This document shows, in pieces, positions 19,733 to 30,000 of a stretch of DNA of 64,000 nt. The translations under genes and the position numbers were made by a program. How positions within the stretch are numbered: position 1 is the stretch's first letter; every line of letters starts with the position of its first letter. The DNA is from Pyropia yezoensis (Eukaryota > Rhodophyta > Bangiophyceae > Bangiales > Bangiaceae). The stretch lies in the NCBI GenBank assembly GCA_009829735.1, contig CM020619.1:9848375-9912374 (forward strand), written 5' to 3'. The notes under the pieces are model-generated. The model made no database searches and was not told the DNA's origin. It saw only the letters and a list, made by a program, of their open reading frames with translations.

Positions 19733-22700
19733 ATGACCGGGGGGCGCTGGGGTTACCCAAGCAAGCCACCCCGGAGTACCGCGGGGAAAGCCCCACGGAG
19801 AGCGCGGTTGAGCCGACGCCGCATCAACCCCCGGGTACACCTTCCGGCCCCGACGACACGACGTCAGGGGATTGATGACCAACCTCCAAGGTTGGGAGGA
19901 GAGGACGGGAAGCCCCGTCACGTTGAACCAGACAAGGGCCCTGTTCAGGATGCCCGAGCTACACCGGATATCGGTGTAGGTCACGTACTGTTCACCTTGG
20001 AGAACTTCAAGGTATCAGCTACACTGGGGGTTGACCCCCAGTCGACACGATCGTACTACCCTGTACGGGATACAGGGGCTGGACCCAACCTTATCCGGAA
20101 GGATACCCTCCCGGACAAGTGGCTTCCGCGAGTCAGAGTGACTCGGGGACCCACCATCAAGGACGCGAATGGTCGACTCATTCGTACGACCGCAGCGATG
20201 TCGCTGCGGGTTACCATCGGGGAACTCACCACGGAAGTCGACTTCCTGGTGTGTGAAACCCTATCGGTGCCCTGCATACTGGGGTGCACCTTCATCAACG
20301 TTCACGTTGATGCAATCCGGCCAGGCCGGAGGACCGTCGAGCTTCAAGAAGCCGACGGGACGAAGCGCGGACATACGCCTATCGTCAGGGACCTGACGCT
20401 ACAAGGGAGCCACGTTAACGTGGCTGAGGTGTACGCAAGCGTCGAGCCGAAGACACTTCGGTTGGCCAAGCGAACTCGCTTTGAGCCGTTGTCGGAGACA
20501 GTCCTCCCGGTTAACTGTGACCTCGCAGGCATCTGCAGAGTCCAGTCCAACCTGCGGACGTACAAGCGGCATGGGTTGACCATGGCCAACGGTCTCATAG
20601 ACCTCCCAGCAGGAGGGTCGTCCCTCCTAGTGATGGCGAACTATCGCCGTAAGGCAGTCACCCTCCCGAAGGGAACTATCCTCGGGATTGCCGAGCTCTA
20701 CGAAGGAGACATCCTTACCCCTGACAAGGAAGGTCAAGTGGAACCACTTGAGGTGCTGACGGTCGCCGAGACCACCGAGCGACAGCAACCCTATGACGGG
20801 AAGCCTAGTCATTCACTACCGGCGGATATTCCGCCGAAGGACCAAGAAGCATTGAAGGCACTGGCTGAGGCTGACCTCGACCACCTTCCCCCTTCGGTAG
20901 CCGAAGGGGTACGACGGATGCTAAGAAAGCATGACGTCATGTGGACAGGCGGGGCCTTGGGTACCATTGGGGCAACCCAACATCGTATAGACCTGGTACC
21001 AGGCGCACGACCCGCCCGGTCACAGCCGCACCGAGCGGGACCTATGCAACGAGAGATCGTTGATGGAGAAGTGAAGAGGATGAGCGAAGCTAAGGTGATC
21101 CGACCTTCGATGTCGGAATGGGGTGCCCCAGTCGTTATCGTACCGAAGAAGGATCAAACCCCTCGGTTTTGCATCGACTATCGACGCCTCAACTTGGTTA
21201 CCAAGAAGGACTCATACCCTTTACCAAGGATGGATGAATGCATCGACTCCCTGGGGGAAGCTACGGTGTTTACCACCATCGACTGCAATGCCGGATACTG
21301 GCAGATCCCGGTGGCGGACGAGGATATCCCCAAGACGGCATTCGTCTGTCACAGTGGAGTGTACGAGTTCCTAAGGATGCCCTTCGGATTGTCCAACGCC
21401 CCCGCTACCTTCCAGCGGGCTATCGACATTATACTGTCGGGGGTGAAGTGGCGTAACTGCCTAGTGTACCTCGATGACGTCATCGTCTTCTCGCGTAACA
21501 TGGATGACCATGTACAACATGTTGACGAGGTACTCATCCTCTTGAGGAACGCCGGGGTAACCCTGCGTCTGAAGAAGTGCGCCTTCTTCCAACAGACGGT
21601 CGAGTATCTGGGCCACCAGATAACCCCTGGTAAACTAGGGGTACTCGAAGCCAATACCCGGGCACTCCGGGATGCCCGGTTCCCTAACACCCAGACGCAG
21701 CTCAAGAGCTTCCTGGGAATGTGCAATGTATACCGACGGTTCGTCAAGGACTTCGCTCGGATAGCTAAACCGTTAACGGTTCTTACGAGCAGTACCTTAC
21801 CCAAGGTACTCCAACCCCCTTCGCCTAGCGAAGAGGAGGCATTCGAGTCGCTGAAGCGAGCCCTACTAGCCCCACCCGTCCTTGCGTTACCGCATAGACG
21901 GGGTACCTTCGTCATCGATGTCGATGCGTGTGATACACAAGTGGGATGCACCCTGTTACAGGGAGAGACGTTGATCGGTACCGATAACGTTATCCCGGAC
22001 CTACGTCCGGTAGGGTACTTCAGCCGGACACTCAACCCGGCTGAGCGTAACTATAGTGCCACCGAGCGTGAGTGCCTCGGAGTTATATGGGCAGTGCAAC
22101 TGCTCCGTCCATACCTGGAGGGCTCCAGGTTCATCGTGAGGTCCGACCACGAACCCCTACGATGGCTCCTCAACCTTGGTGACAAGGATTCCGATAGCCA
22201 CGGGAGGCTAGCCCGATGGAGGCTGAAGATGGCCGAGCACGACTACCGTACCGTGTATAAGGCTGGGTCAACCCACCATCTCGGAGACGCATTGTCTCGA
22301 CTCGACACCCCGAGCGGGGATACCCGCCCGGTGGACGAAGACATCCCGGTGGTACCGGTCTGCATGGTGGGTAACGCCACCCAAGGTATGGTTGACCATA
22401 CCATGGCACACCGAGCATGCCCACTGACCCTCGCGGACTTCCGCGAGGCACAAGCCAATGACGACGACTGTAGACGCCATCGCGCTAACCTCCTGGCCGG
22501 TACGGCCGGCATCTTCTCCGAGAACGAAGACGGACTCATATACCGGCGGGCACCCGCCGATGGACGACATCAAGTCGTGGTTCCCGTGTCCTTACGGCAA
22601 GCCGTCATGGAACGAGAACATGAGAACCCTACAGCCGGACACCCGGGGGGTTCACGTATGTTCGCAGCAATGCGAAGGTTCTTCTACTGGCCAGCAATGG

Positions 22701-23896
22701 CCGTCGACGTGGTCGACCACGTAAGGGGATGCCACCCCTGTGCACGTAACCGCATGAGTCTACAAAGGCAGGCGTCTGCCATTAAGCTATTCCCACCTGC
22801 TGGGCCCAACGAGCAGGTCGCTATCGACATACTCGGGCCACTTCCGATAACGGAAGAAGGGAACAGGTACATCCTGGTCATGTCTGACCGCTTCACCAAG
22901 CTGTCACGAGCGGCAGCCATCCCGAATGATACGGCATACACGATTATGAACGCAGTGGTTGACCACTGGATCAGTGCATACGGAGGCATGAAGCAACTGC
23001 TCTCCGACAACGGAGCAAATCTTACGTCAGCATTCTGCACTAAGGTCCTGGGCATGTTCGGTATCGATCCACGTCGGGCATCCGACTACCACCCGCAAAC
23101 CAACGGACAGGTGGAGCGGTTCAACCGCACCATCGTGAAGATGCTACAGTGCTACGTGGCCGAGCACACGAACACTTGGGACAGGCTTCTGTCCGTACTC
23201 ACCCTGGCATACAATGCCAGGCCACATCGGAGCACAAACATCGCTCCGCTGGAGTGGGTCATGCCCTTAGGCGTCGGTAACCTGACGCTGCCGCCAGGCA
23301 GGTGCACTCGGTATGATACACCGAAGGGCCGACCCGCCGAACGCATCCACCTAGCTTGGTTGGCCAAGCTATCGTGGATGATTCCTAAGCTCAAGGGTGC
23401 CCTTGACAGAACACAACTTCGATACAAGAAGAACTTCGACGCCCGACTACGGGTGCGCAACGCTACCCTGGTAACAGGTGACTGGGTCTATATCAGACAC
23501 CAGAAGTTCCGAGGGAACAAGCTTATGCAACCGGTCAAGGGACCGTACCAGATCCTCCACAGAGATGACCACTCTGTTATCTTACACTCCGATACGGAGA
23601 TCCAACGCATCAGCATGAATGATGTCACACCTGCTCCGAAGCCGGAACAGCCTCAGCCGGTACCGGCTGGGTTGCTACATGAAGCTCTTACAACCCACCG
23701 GTCAGATGACCCGGTGGGACCGGATGGGATTCCATACCAAGTAGAGAGCGTGGTCGGACACACCGACCCGGACCTACCAGGACCCTGGTACGTCAAGGTT
23801 ATGTGGGTCGGATACGACTCACCCACCTGGGAACAGGCGGCAAATATACCGCGCCAACTCCTCATGCCTTACATGAGGCGACGACGCCTTCTGTAA
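19733..23896 (+). CDS. pol: Pol polyprotein of E2
   Basis: 1387 aa, uninterrupted. It has protease DTGA, RT with YLDD, RNase H, integrase with the HHCC finger and D-D-E triad, and the C-terminal chromodomain, in the same order as E1 and E3. It has the tyrosine codon where E1 has a stop. The residue before the protease motif is R (VRDTGAG) where E1 and E3 have L. The linker before the RT (about residues 355-370) is one residue shorter and differs in sequence. The chromodomain should steer integration to marked chromatin, as known for chromoviruses. Reading frame is -1 relative to gag. Confidence 0.92.
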   Translation: MTGGRWGYPSKPPRSTAGKAPRRARLSRRRINPRVHLPAPTTRRQGIDDQPPRLGGEDGKPRHVEPDKGPVQDARATPDIGVGHVLFTLENFKVSATLGVDPQSTRSYYPVRDTGAGPNLIRKDTLPDKWLPRVRVTRGPTIKDANGRLIRTTAAMSLRVTIGELTTEVDFLVCETLSVPCILGCTFINVHVDAIRPGRRTVELQEADGTKRGHTPIVRDLTLQGSHVNVAEVYASVEPKTLRLAKRTRFEPLSETVLPVNCDLAGICRVQSNLRTYKRHGLTMANGLIDLPAGGSSLLVMANYRRKAVTLPKGTILGIAELYEGDILTPDKEGQVEPLEVLTVAETTERQQPYDGKPSHSLPADIPPKDQEALKALAEADLDHLPPSVAEGVRRMLRKHDVMWTGGALGTIGATQHRIDLVPGARPARSQPHRAGPMQREIVDGEVKRMSEAKVIRPSMSEWGAPVVIVPKKDQTPRFCIDYRRLNLVTKKDSYPLPRMDECIDSLGEATVFTTIDCNAGYWQIPVADEDIPKTAFVCHSGVYEFLRMPFGLSNAPATFQRAIDIILSGVKWRNCLVYLDDVIVFSRNMDDHVQHVDEVLILLRNAGVTLRLKKCAFFQQTVEYLGHQITPGKLGVLEANTRALRDARFPNTQTQLKSFLGMCNVYRRFVKDFARIAKPLTVLTSSTLPKVLQPPSPSEEEAFESLKRALLAPPVLALPHRRGTFVIDVDACDTQVGCTLLQGETLIGTDNVIPDLRPVGYFSRTLNPAERNYSATERECLGVIWAVQLLRPYLEGSRFIVRSDHEPLRWLLNLGDKDSDSHGRLARWRLKMAEHDYRTVYKAGSTHHLGDALSRLDTPSGDTRPVDEDIPVVPVCMVGNATQGMVDHTMAHRACPLTLADFREAQANDDDCRRHRANLLAGTAGIFSENEDGLIYRRAPADGRHQVVVPVSLRQAVMEREHENPTAGHPGGSRMFAAMRRFFYWPAMAVDVVDHVRGCHPCARNRMSLQRQASAIKLFPPAGPNEQVAIDILGPLPITEEGNRYILVMSDRFTKLSRAAAIPNDTAYTIMNAVVDHWISAYGGMKQLLSDNGANLTSAFCTKVLGMFGIDPRRASDYHPQTNGQVERFNRTIVKMLQCYVAEHTNTWDRLLSVLTLAYNARPHRSTNIAPLEWVMPLGVGNLTLPPGRCTRYDTPKGRPAERIHLAWLAKLSWMIPKLKGALDRTQLRYKKNFDARLRVRNATLVTGDWVYIRHQKFRGNKLMQPVKGPYQILHRDDHSVILHSDTEIQRISMNDVTPAPKPEQPQPVPAGLLHEALTTHRSDDPVGPDGIPYQVESVVGHTDPDLPGPWYVKVMWVGYDSPTWEQAANIPRQLLMPYMRRRRLL

Positions 23897-24252
23897 CAAC
23901 CCAACCGGCACCGACTTCGGCTGTTGGGGGGTGAGGCTTATACCTACTAAGTAGGGTGTGACATGGTTACGGCAGACTTAGGTTTCTAAGTCAAATCAGA
24001 CTTAGGTTTCTAAGTCGAACCAAGCTTAGGTAACTAAGTAGAGTCAAGCTTAGGTAACTAAGTAAAACCTGAACCTTGACAGGTTAACTTAAAGGTAAAA
24101 GGCTAACTCCGATAATATCGAAGTAACTAGGGGGATTACACGGGAGGATGACCTCCCCAGGCCAAGACTCATAGTGAGGGAGGATGACCTCCCCAAGCAT
24201 GAACCAACCGGAAGAAGTTGGACGGGAGGCAAGGCACCACTAAGCCAGAAGG
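23897..24252. other. E2 post-pol spacer, cut by E3
   Basis: Contains the same series of short palindromes as in E1 (CTACTAAGTAG, two GACTTAGGTTTCTAAGTC, two CTTAGGTAACTAAG, two GGGAGGATGACCTCCC). It stops at the GGTAC target duplication, where E3 is inserted. The continuation is found at 35050. Confidence 0.8.
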
Positions 24253-24257
24253 GGTAC
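24253..24257. repeat. Target-site duplication GGTAC, left copy (E3)
   Basis: Directly precedes the E3 5' LTR and matches 35050-35054. In E1 the same spacer reads uninterrupted as GGTACTCCCC, so the empty site is visible within the window. Confidence 0.93.
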
Positions 24258-24620
24258 TGTAGCAATATGGTTGTCCGTATTGTGACCCTAATACTAGGGG
24301 GGCTACTTCTAATCCTTTACTTTCAATTTGAGAGTCCGGACTGGTCACGGTATCTATAAGTTACGTATGACCAGAGGGACTTGCATCTTGGGGTGGAGGG
24401 TAGTTAGTAGTGTCTCCGAGGGTTTATAACGAGGGGGCCGGTGGCGAATCCACCGCCGGCCAAGGTAGAACAACAAACCCCTCCCATTTGGGCTCCCATC
24501 TTGGTCCCGTGGCTTGCGCTCCAAGGACAGCAACCTTGGCCTCCCGGTGACGTTGGTGCCGATCCCCCTTGGTGAGTGTTCCCTGAGAGTGGACGTGCGA
24601 CGGATTCCTATTGTGCTACA
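24258..24620 (+). repeat. E3 5' LTR
   Basis: 363 bp. Compared with the E3 3' LTR it reads CTTTACTTTC, CTTGGGG, GGGCTCC, CAAGGAC and TCCCCCTT at the positions where the 3' copy reads CTTAACTTTC, CTTAGGG, GGGTTCC, CAAAGAC and TCCTCCTT. Confidence 0.93.
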
Positions 24621-24845
24621 TTGGTGGAGCAGCAGGGGACGGGTTTCCGTCACCCTTGTGGTGACGCCGTCTTCGGCCCTGGCACACGGATAGGGATCCG
24701 GTCCTTTTCTTGTACTCGTGGTGTTGCGACCTGATCGATTGTGTTGAGATTTTACCTGTGACTGTGACATACTGTTACTCTCCCCAATCTACCCCCTCGC
24801 TCTCTTATTCGTGGTGATCGTTGCGTCGGTGGACTGATTGTGACT
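24621..24845 (+). other. E3 leader with candidate primer binding site
   Basis: T, then TGGTGGAGCAGCAGGGG, then leader to the gag ATG, as in E1 and E2. Confidence 0.6.
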
Positions 24846-27029
24846 ATGTCTACCCAAGAGACGGGGAACGTTCAAGATGACGGATCGGCGTCGACGCCGA
24901 CTCCGGAGGTGACTACGGGAACCGGGATCGGGAACCCGATCGATAACATTGAGACGCCAATGCTTTCCGGTGCCGGATCGACGTTTGGCACGGTTCGGAC
25001 GGCAGGAGGCGGGGGCCCGCCTCAACTGTCGTCGACCGACCTCACTCCGCCGCCTCCTTCACCAGGGGATTCCCTGATGGCATCATTGGCCCGCATCGAG
25101 GCCCGGTTTTCCGGGCTCGACGCCCGTCAAGATCGGACGGAGGACGCAATGGCAGTGTTGATGTCAACACGGCACACGACGGGACCCCGTCGTGTTCCTC
25201 CCACACCGGTACGGTTCGAACCGGCCGGACTACTTTCGGAGTCCACCAGGGTCAATCCCGGGGTTGCTACTCCTGGACAACCCCCGGACACAATGGGGTA
25301 TGGGTCCGACTCGTCGGCAGAGTTGGAACGGAGTCACACGGAGCGATACGCTCGGAGCACCCGAAGCGGACTCCGCGGACACGACCCGGCGGATACTTAC
25401 GCCGGGGGAGAGTCGGTTATTGGGGGAGGGGGTACCCTCTCGCAGTACCTTCACGACGAAAGGGGCCAGGCAACGCGGGTTCCCGAGGTGCCGACGCCTG
25501 AAGTACCATCTTCAGTGGTGGGAGCTATGACCGCGCAGGTAACTGCGAGCCTACTGAAGCGGATGGAGTCCAATGAGTTTGCTCACCAACTGGCTAAGCG
25601 ACTGGATATCCAGGACGCTGACACGGAGATCGTCAACGAGGTCTTCCGGTCGGTTCTTACTCCGGAACGTTATCGTTTGGAGGACCGCTCTACCACCGTA
25701 TCGGAATCGATGCGTAATACGTCGCATCGGGCGATCCGCTCTATGCAGACCCTTATGAAGGGAGTCCCTATGTTCGGGGGGCCGAACGGACGCCCGTTGG
25801 CAGTCATCGGCTTCTTGACTAGCTTCAAGGCAGCCGCAGACAAGGCGCTCGTTAACGAGGGGCTGGCTCTGGAGATCCTCCCGTTCTTTGTTGATGAACG
25901 GGTGCGAGGCATTCTTCGCCAGGCATCCCCGATGCCGGGAATGAGGGTCGCGGCCACCCCCATGGATTACCGTGGGATATTGAAGGAGCTGCTGAGCAGC
26001 TACCTCAGTGAGGACAAGTGCGAGGACCACTATCGGGCCCTTCGCACTGCCACCGCCCAGTCCTGGGAGGAGGAAGAGATGTTTGGACGCCGGATCCAAG
26101 AGCTCGACTACGAGCTGGGGAAGCTCCTCGGAGAAGGGGAGCTACGGGCTATCCTGTTCGCAGGAGTACCCAACTACGTGCGGATATCCGCACGGGGCGC
26201 CAACACGGCACGGACGAACTTCAGTCGACTGATGCATATGTGCAAGTCCCTAGGGGACGCCTACCGGGTTCTACACCCGGAGTGTGCCTTGGCCCCGAAG
26301 CCCAAGGGTGAGGGAGGCAAGCCCAGTCTTACCCCGGTACCGAGGCAAGAGAAGGTGGAACGTAAGGCCGCACCAGTACTGGTGGCGACCGAACATCCCC
26401 CTACCGGTGAGGATGAACCTCTAGTCGACCAACAGGGCTACCTGTTGCTACCGGCGACGCCGGTGATTGATGAACATGGTACGGTAGCGTACATCGCCCC
26501 GGCTGGAACCCAGTTCCAGGTCAACGAAGGAACGGGACGGCGCGTCCCGTATGTGCGGACTACGGGGTACTCCCCGGTGACGGGTAACCCTCACCAACCC
26601 TTGCCAACATGGGCGGTGCGCACGGAGGCACCTCCGCAGATTGCGGGCCGACCCAACCGGTTGGGGGAGTCCATGTTACGGTTGACCCAAGGACCCAAGG
26701 TCTACCAGGGAGCAGGCACTCGGGCGCCCGAGGGAGGCAACCGTAGCTACGGGGCTACCCCGATGCGAACTCAAGGGGGGACCGGCACGTCCGGGTGTAC
26801 GTTGTGTGGGGATCCCCAGCACTGGGTGTCTTCCTGCCCACTCATCCCCGAGGAGTCTCGGCGGGCAGCGGCGCAACGCAAGGCATCCACCGGGGGGTAT
26901 CCCGCCCGAGCACCCGGACCCGCACCGGGTAGGCAGCCAGCTCCAGGTGGAGTACTGGCCGTCGAGGGGGCACCTCCTCAGCCGGATGTCCCGGCGGACA
27001 GCACCCTACCAAGGGCGGGATACGAGTAA
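24846..27029 (+). CDS. gag: Gag polyprotein of E3
   Basis: 727 aa, intact. The ATG at 24846 is two codons inside the open frame, which begins with GTG. Low-complexity N-terminus, helical capsid-like middle, and one CCHC knuckle reading CTLCGDPQHWVSSC; the M-to-T change lies between the first two cysteines and leaves the metal ligands in place. It forms the particle core and packages element RNA by family analogy. TAA, 8 nt, then the pol ATG. Confidence 0.9.
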   Translation: MSTQETGNVQDDGSASTPTPEVTTGTGIGNPIDNIETPMLSGAGSTFGTVRTAGGGGPPQLSSTDLTPPPPSPGDSLMASLARIEARFSGLDARQDRTEDAMAVLMSTRHTTGPRRVPPTPVRFEPAGLLSESTRVNPGVATPGQPPDTMGYGSDSSAELERSHTERYARSTRSGLRGHDPADTYAGGESVIGGGGTLSQYLHDERGQATRVPEVPTPEVPSSVVGAMTAQVTASLLKRMESNEFAHQLAKRLDIQDADTEIVNEVFRSVLTPERYRLEDRSTTVSESMRNTSHRAIRSMQTLMKGVPMFGGPNGRPLAVIGFLTSFKAAADKALVNEGLALEILPFFVDERVRGILRQASPMPGMRVAATPMDYRGILKELLSSYLSEDKCEDHYRALRTATAQSWEEEEMFGRRIQELDYELGKLLGEGELRAILFAGVPNYVRISARGANTARTNFSRLMHMCKSLGDAYRVLHPECALAPKPKGEGGKPSLTPVPRQEKVERKAAPVLVATEHPPTGEDEPLVDQQGYLLLPATPVIDEHGTVAYIAPAGTQFQVNEGTGRRVPYVRTTGYSPVTGNPHQPLPTWAVRTEAPPQIAGRPNRLGESMLRLTQGPKVYQGAGTRAPEGGNRSYGATPMRTQGGTGTSGCTLCGDPQHWVSSCPLIPEESRRAAAQRKASTGGYPARAPGPAPGRQPAPGGVLAVEGAPPQPDVPADSTLPRAGYE

Positions 27030-27037
27030 GAGGAAGG

Positions 27038-30000
27038 ATGACCGGGGGGCGCTGGGGTTACCCAAGCAAGCCACCCCGGAGTACCGCGGGGAAAGCCCCA
27101 CGGAGAGCGCGGTTGAGCCGACGCCGCATCAACCCCCGGGTACACCTTCCGGCCCCGACGACACGACGTCAGGGGATTGATGACCAACCTCCAAGGTTGG
27201 GAGGAGAGGACGGGAAGCCCCGTCACGTTGAACCAGACAAGGGCCCTGTTCAGGATGCCCGAGCTACACCGGATATCGGTGTAGGACATGTGCTGTTTAC
27301 CTTGGAGAACTTCAAGGTATCAGCTACACTGGGGGTTGACCCCCAGTCGACACGATCGTACTACCCTGTACTGGATACAGGGGCTGGACCCAACCTTATC
27401 CGGAAGGATACCCTCCCGGACAAGTGGCTTCCGCGAGTCAGAGTGACTCGGGGACCCACCATCAAGGACGCGAATGGTCGACTCATTCGTACGACCGCAG
27501 CGATGTCGCTGCGGGTTACCATCGGGGATCTCACCACGGAAGTTGACTTCCTGGTATGTGAGACGCTATCGGTGCCCTGCATACTGGGGTGCACCTTCAT
27601 CAACGTTCACGTTGATGCAATCCGGCCAGGCCGGAGGACCGTCGAGCTTCAAGAAGCCGACGGGACGAAGCGCGGACATACGCCTATCGTCAGGGACCTG
27701 ACGCTACAAGGGAGCCACGTTAACGTGGCTGAGGTGTACGCAAGCGTCGAGCCGAAGACACTTCGGTTGGCCAAGCGAACTCGCTTTGAGCCGTTGTCGG
27801 AGACAGTCCTCCCGGTTAACTGTGACCTCGCAGGCATCTGCAGAGTCCAGTCCAACCTGCGGACGTACAAGCGCCATGGGTTGACCATGGCCAACGGTCT
27901 CATAGACCTCCCAGCAGGAGGGTCGTCCCTCCTAGTGATGGCGAACTATCGCCGTAAGGCAGTCACCCTCCCGAAGGGAACTATCCTCGGGATTGCCGAG
28001 CTCTACGAAGGAGACATCCTTACCCCTGACAAGGAAGGCCAAGTGGAACCACTTGAAGTACTGGCGGTCGCCGAGACCACCGAGCGACAGCAACCCGATG
28101 ACGGGAAGCCTAACCCATCGGCGGCTCCGGCGGACCTGCCGCCAAAGGACCAAGAGGCCTTGAAGGCACTGGCCGAGGCTGACCTCGACCACCTCCCCCC
28201 TTCGGTAGCCGAAGGGATACGACGGATGCTAAGAAAGCATGACGTCATGTGGACAGGCGGGGCCTTGGGGACCATTGGGGCAACCCAACATCGTATAGAC
28301 CTGGTACCAGGCGCACGACCCGCCCGCTCACAACCGCACCGAGCGGGACCTATGCAACGAGAGATCGTTGATGGAGAAGTGAAGAGGATGAGCGAAGCTA
28401 AGGTGATCCGACCTTCGATGTCGGAATGGGGTGCCCCAGTCGTTATTGTGCCGAAGAAGGATCAAACCCCTCGGTTTTGCATCGATTATCGACGCCTCAA
28501 CTTGGTTACCAAGAAGGACTCATACCCTTTACCAAGGATGGATGAATGCATCGACTCCCTGGGGGAGGCTACGGTGTTTACCACCATCGACTGCAATGCC
28601 GGATACTGGCAGATCCCGGTGGCGGACGAGGATATCCCCAAGACGGCATTCGTCTGTCACAGTGGAGTGTACGAGTTCCTAAGGATGCCCTTCGGATTGT
28701 CCAACGCCCCCGCTACATTCCAGCGGGCTATCGACATCATACTGTCGGGGGTGAAGTGGCGTAACTGCCTAGTGTACCTCGATGACGTCATCGTCTTCTC
28801 GCGTAACATGGATGACCATGTGCAACATGTTGACGAGGTACTCACCCTCTTGAGAAACGCCGGGGTAACCCTGCGTCTGAAGAAGTGCGCCTTCTTCCAA
28901 CAGACGGTCGAGTATCTGGGCCACCAGATAACCCCTGGTAAACTAGGGGTACTCGAAGCCAATACCCGGGCACTCCGGGATGCCCGGTTCCCTAACACCC
29001 AGACGCAGCTCAAGAGCTTCCTGGGAATGTGCAATGTATACCGACGGTTCGTCAAGGACTTCGCTCGGATAGCTAAACCGTTAACGGTTCTTACGAGCAG
29101 TACCTTACCCAAGGTACTCCAACCCCCTTCGCCTAGCGAAGAGGAGGCATTCGAGTCGCTGAAGCGAGCCCTACTAGCCCCACCCGTCCTTGCGTTACCG
29201 CATAGACGGGGTACCTTCGTCATCGATGTCGATGCGTGTGATACACAAGTGGGATGCACCCTGTTACAGGGAGAGACGTTGATCGGTACCGATAACGTTA
29301 TCCCGGACCTACGTCCGGTAGGGTACTTCAGCCGGACACTCAACCCGGCTGAGCGGAACTATAGTGCCACCGAGCGTGAATGCCTCGGAGTTATATGGGC
29401 AGTGCAACTGCTCCGCCCATACCTGGAGGGCTCCAGGTTCATCGTGAGGTCCGACCACGAACCCCTACGATGGCTCCTCAACCTTGGTGACAAGGATTCC
29501 GATAGCCATGGGAGGCTAGCCCGATGGAGGCTGAAGATGGCCGAGCACGACTACCGCACGGTGTATAAGGCTGGGTCAACCCACCACCTCGGAGACGCGT
29601 TGTCTCGACTCGACACCCCGAGCGGGGATACCCGCCCGGTGGACGAGGACATCCCGGTGGTACCGGTGTGCATGGTGGGTAATGCTACCCAGGGTATGGT
29701 TGACCATACCATGGCACACCTTGCGTGCCCATTGACCCTCGCGGACTTCCGCGAGGCACAGGCCAACGACGATGACTGTAGACGTCATCGTGCTAACCTC
29801 CTGGCCGGTACGGCCGGCATCTTCTCCGAGAACGAAGACGGACTCATATACCGGCGGGCACCCGCCGATGGACGACATCAAGTCGTGGTTCCCGTGTCCT
29901 TACGGCAAGCCGTCATGAAACGAGAACATGAGAACCCTACAGCCGGACACCCGGGGGGCTCACGTATGTTCGCAGCAATGCGAAGGTTCTTCTACTGGCC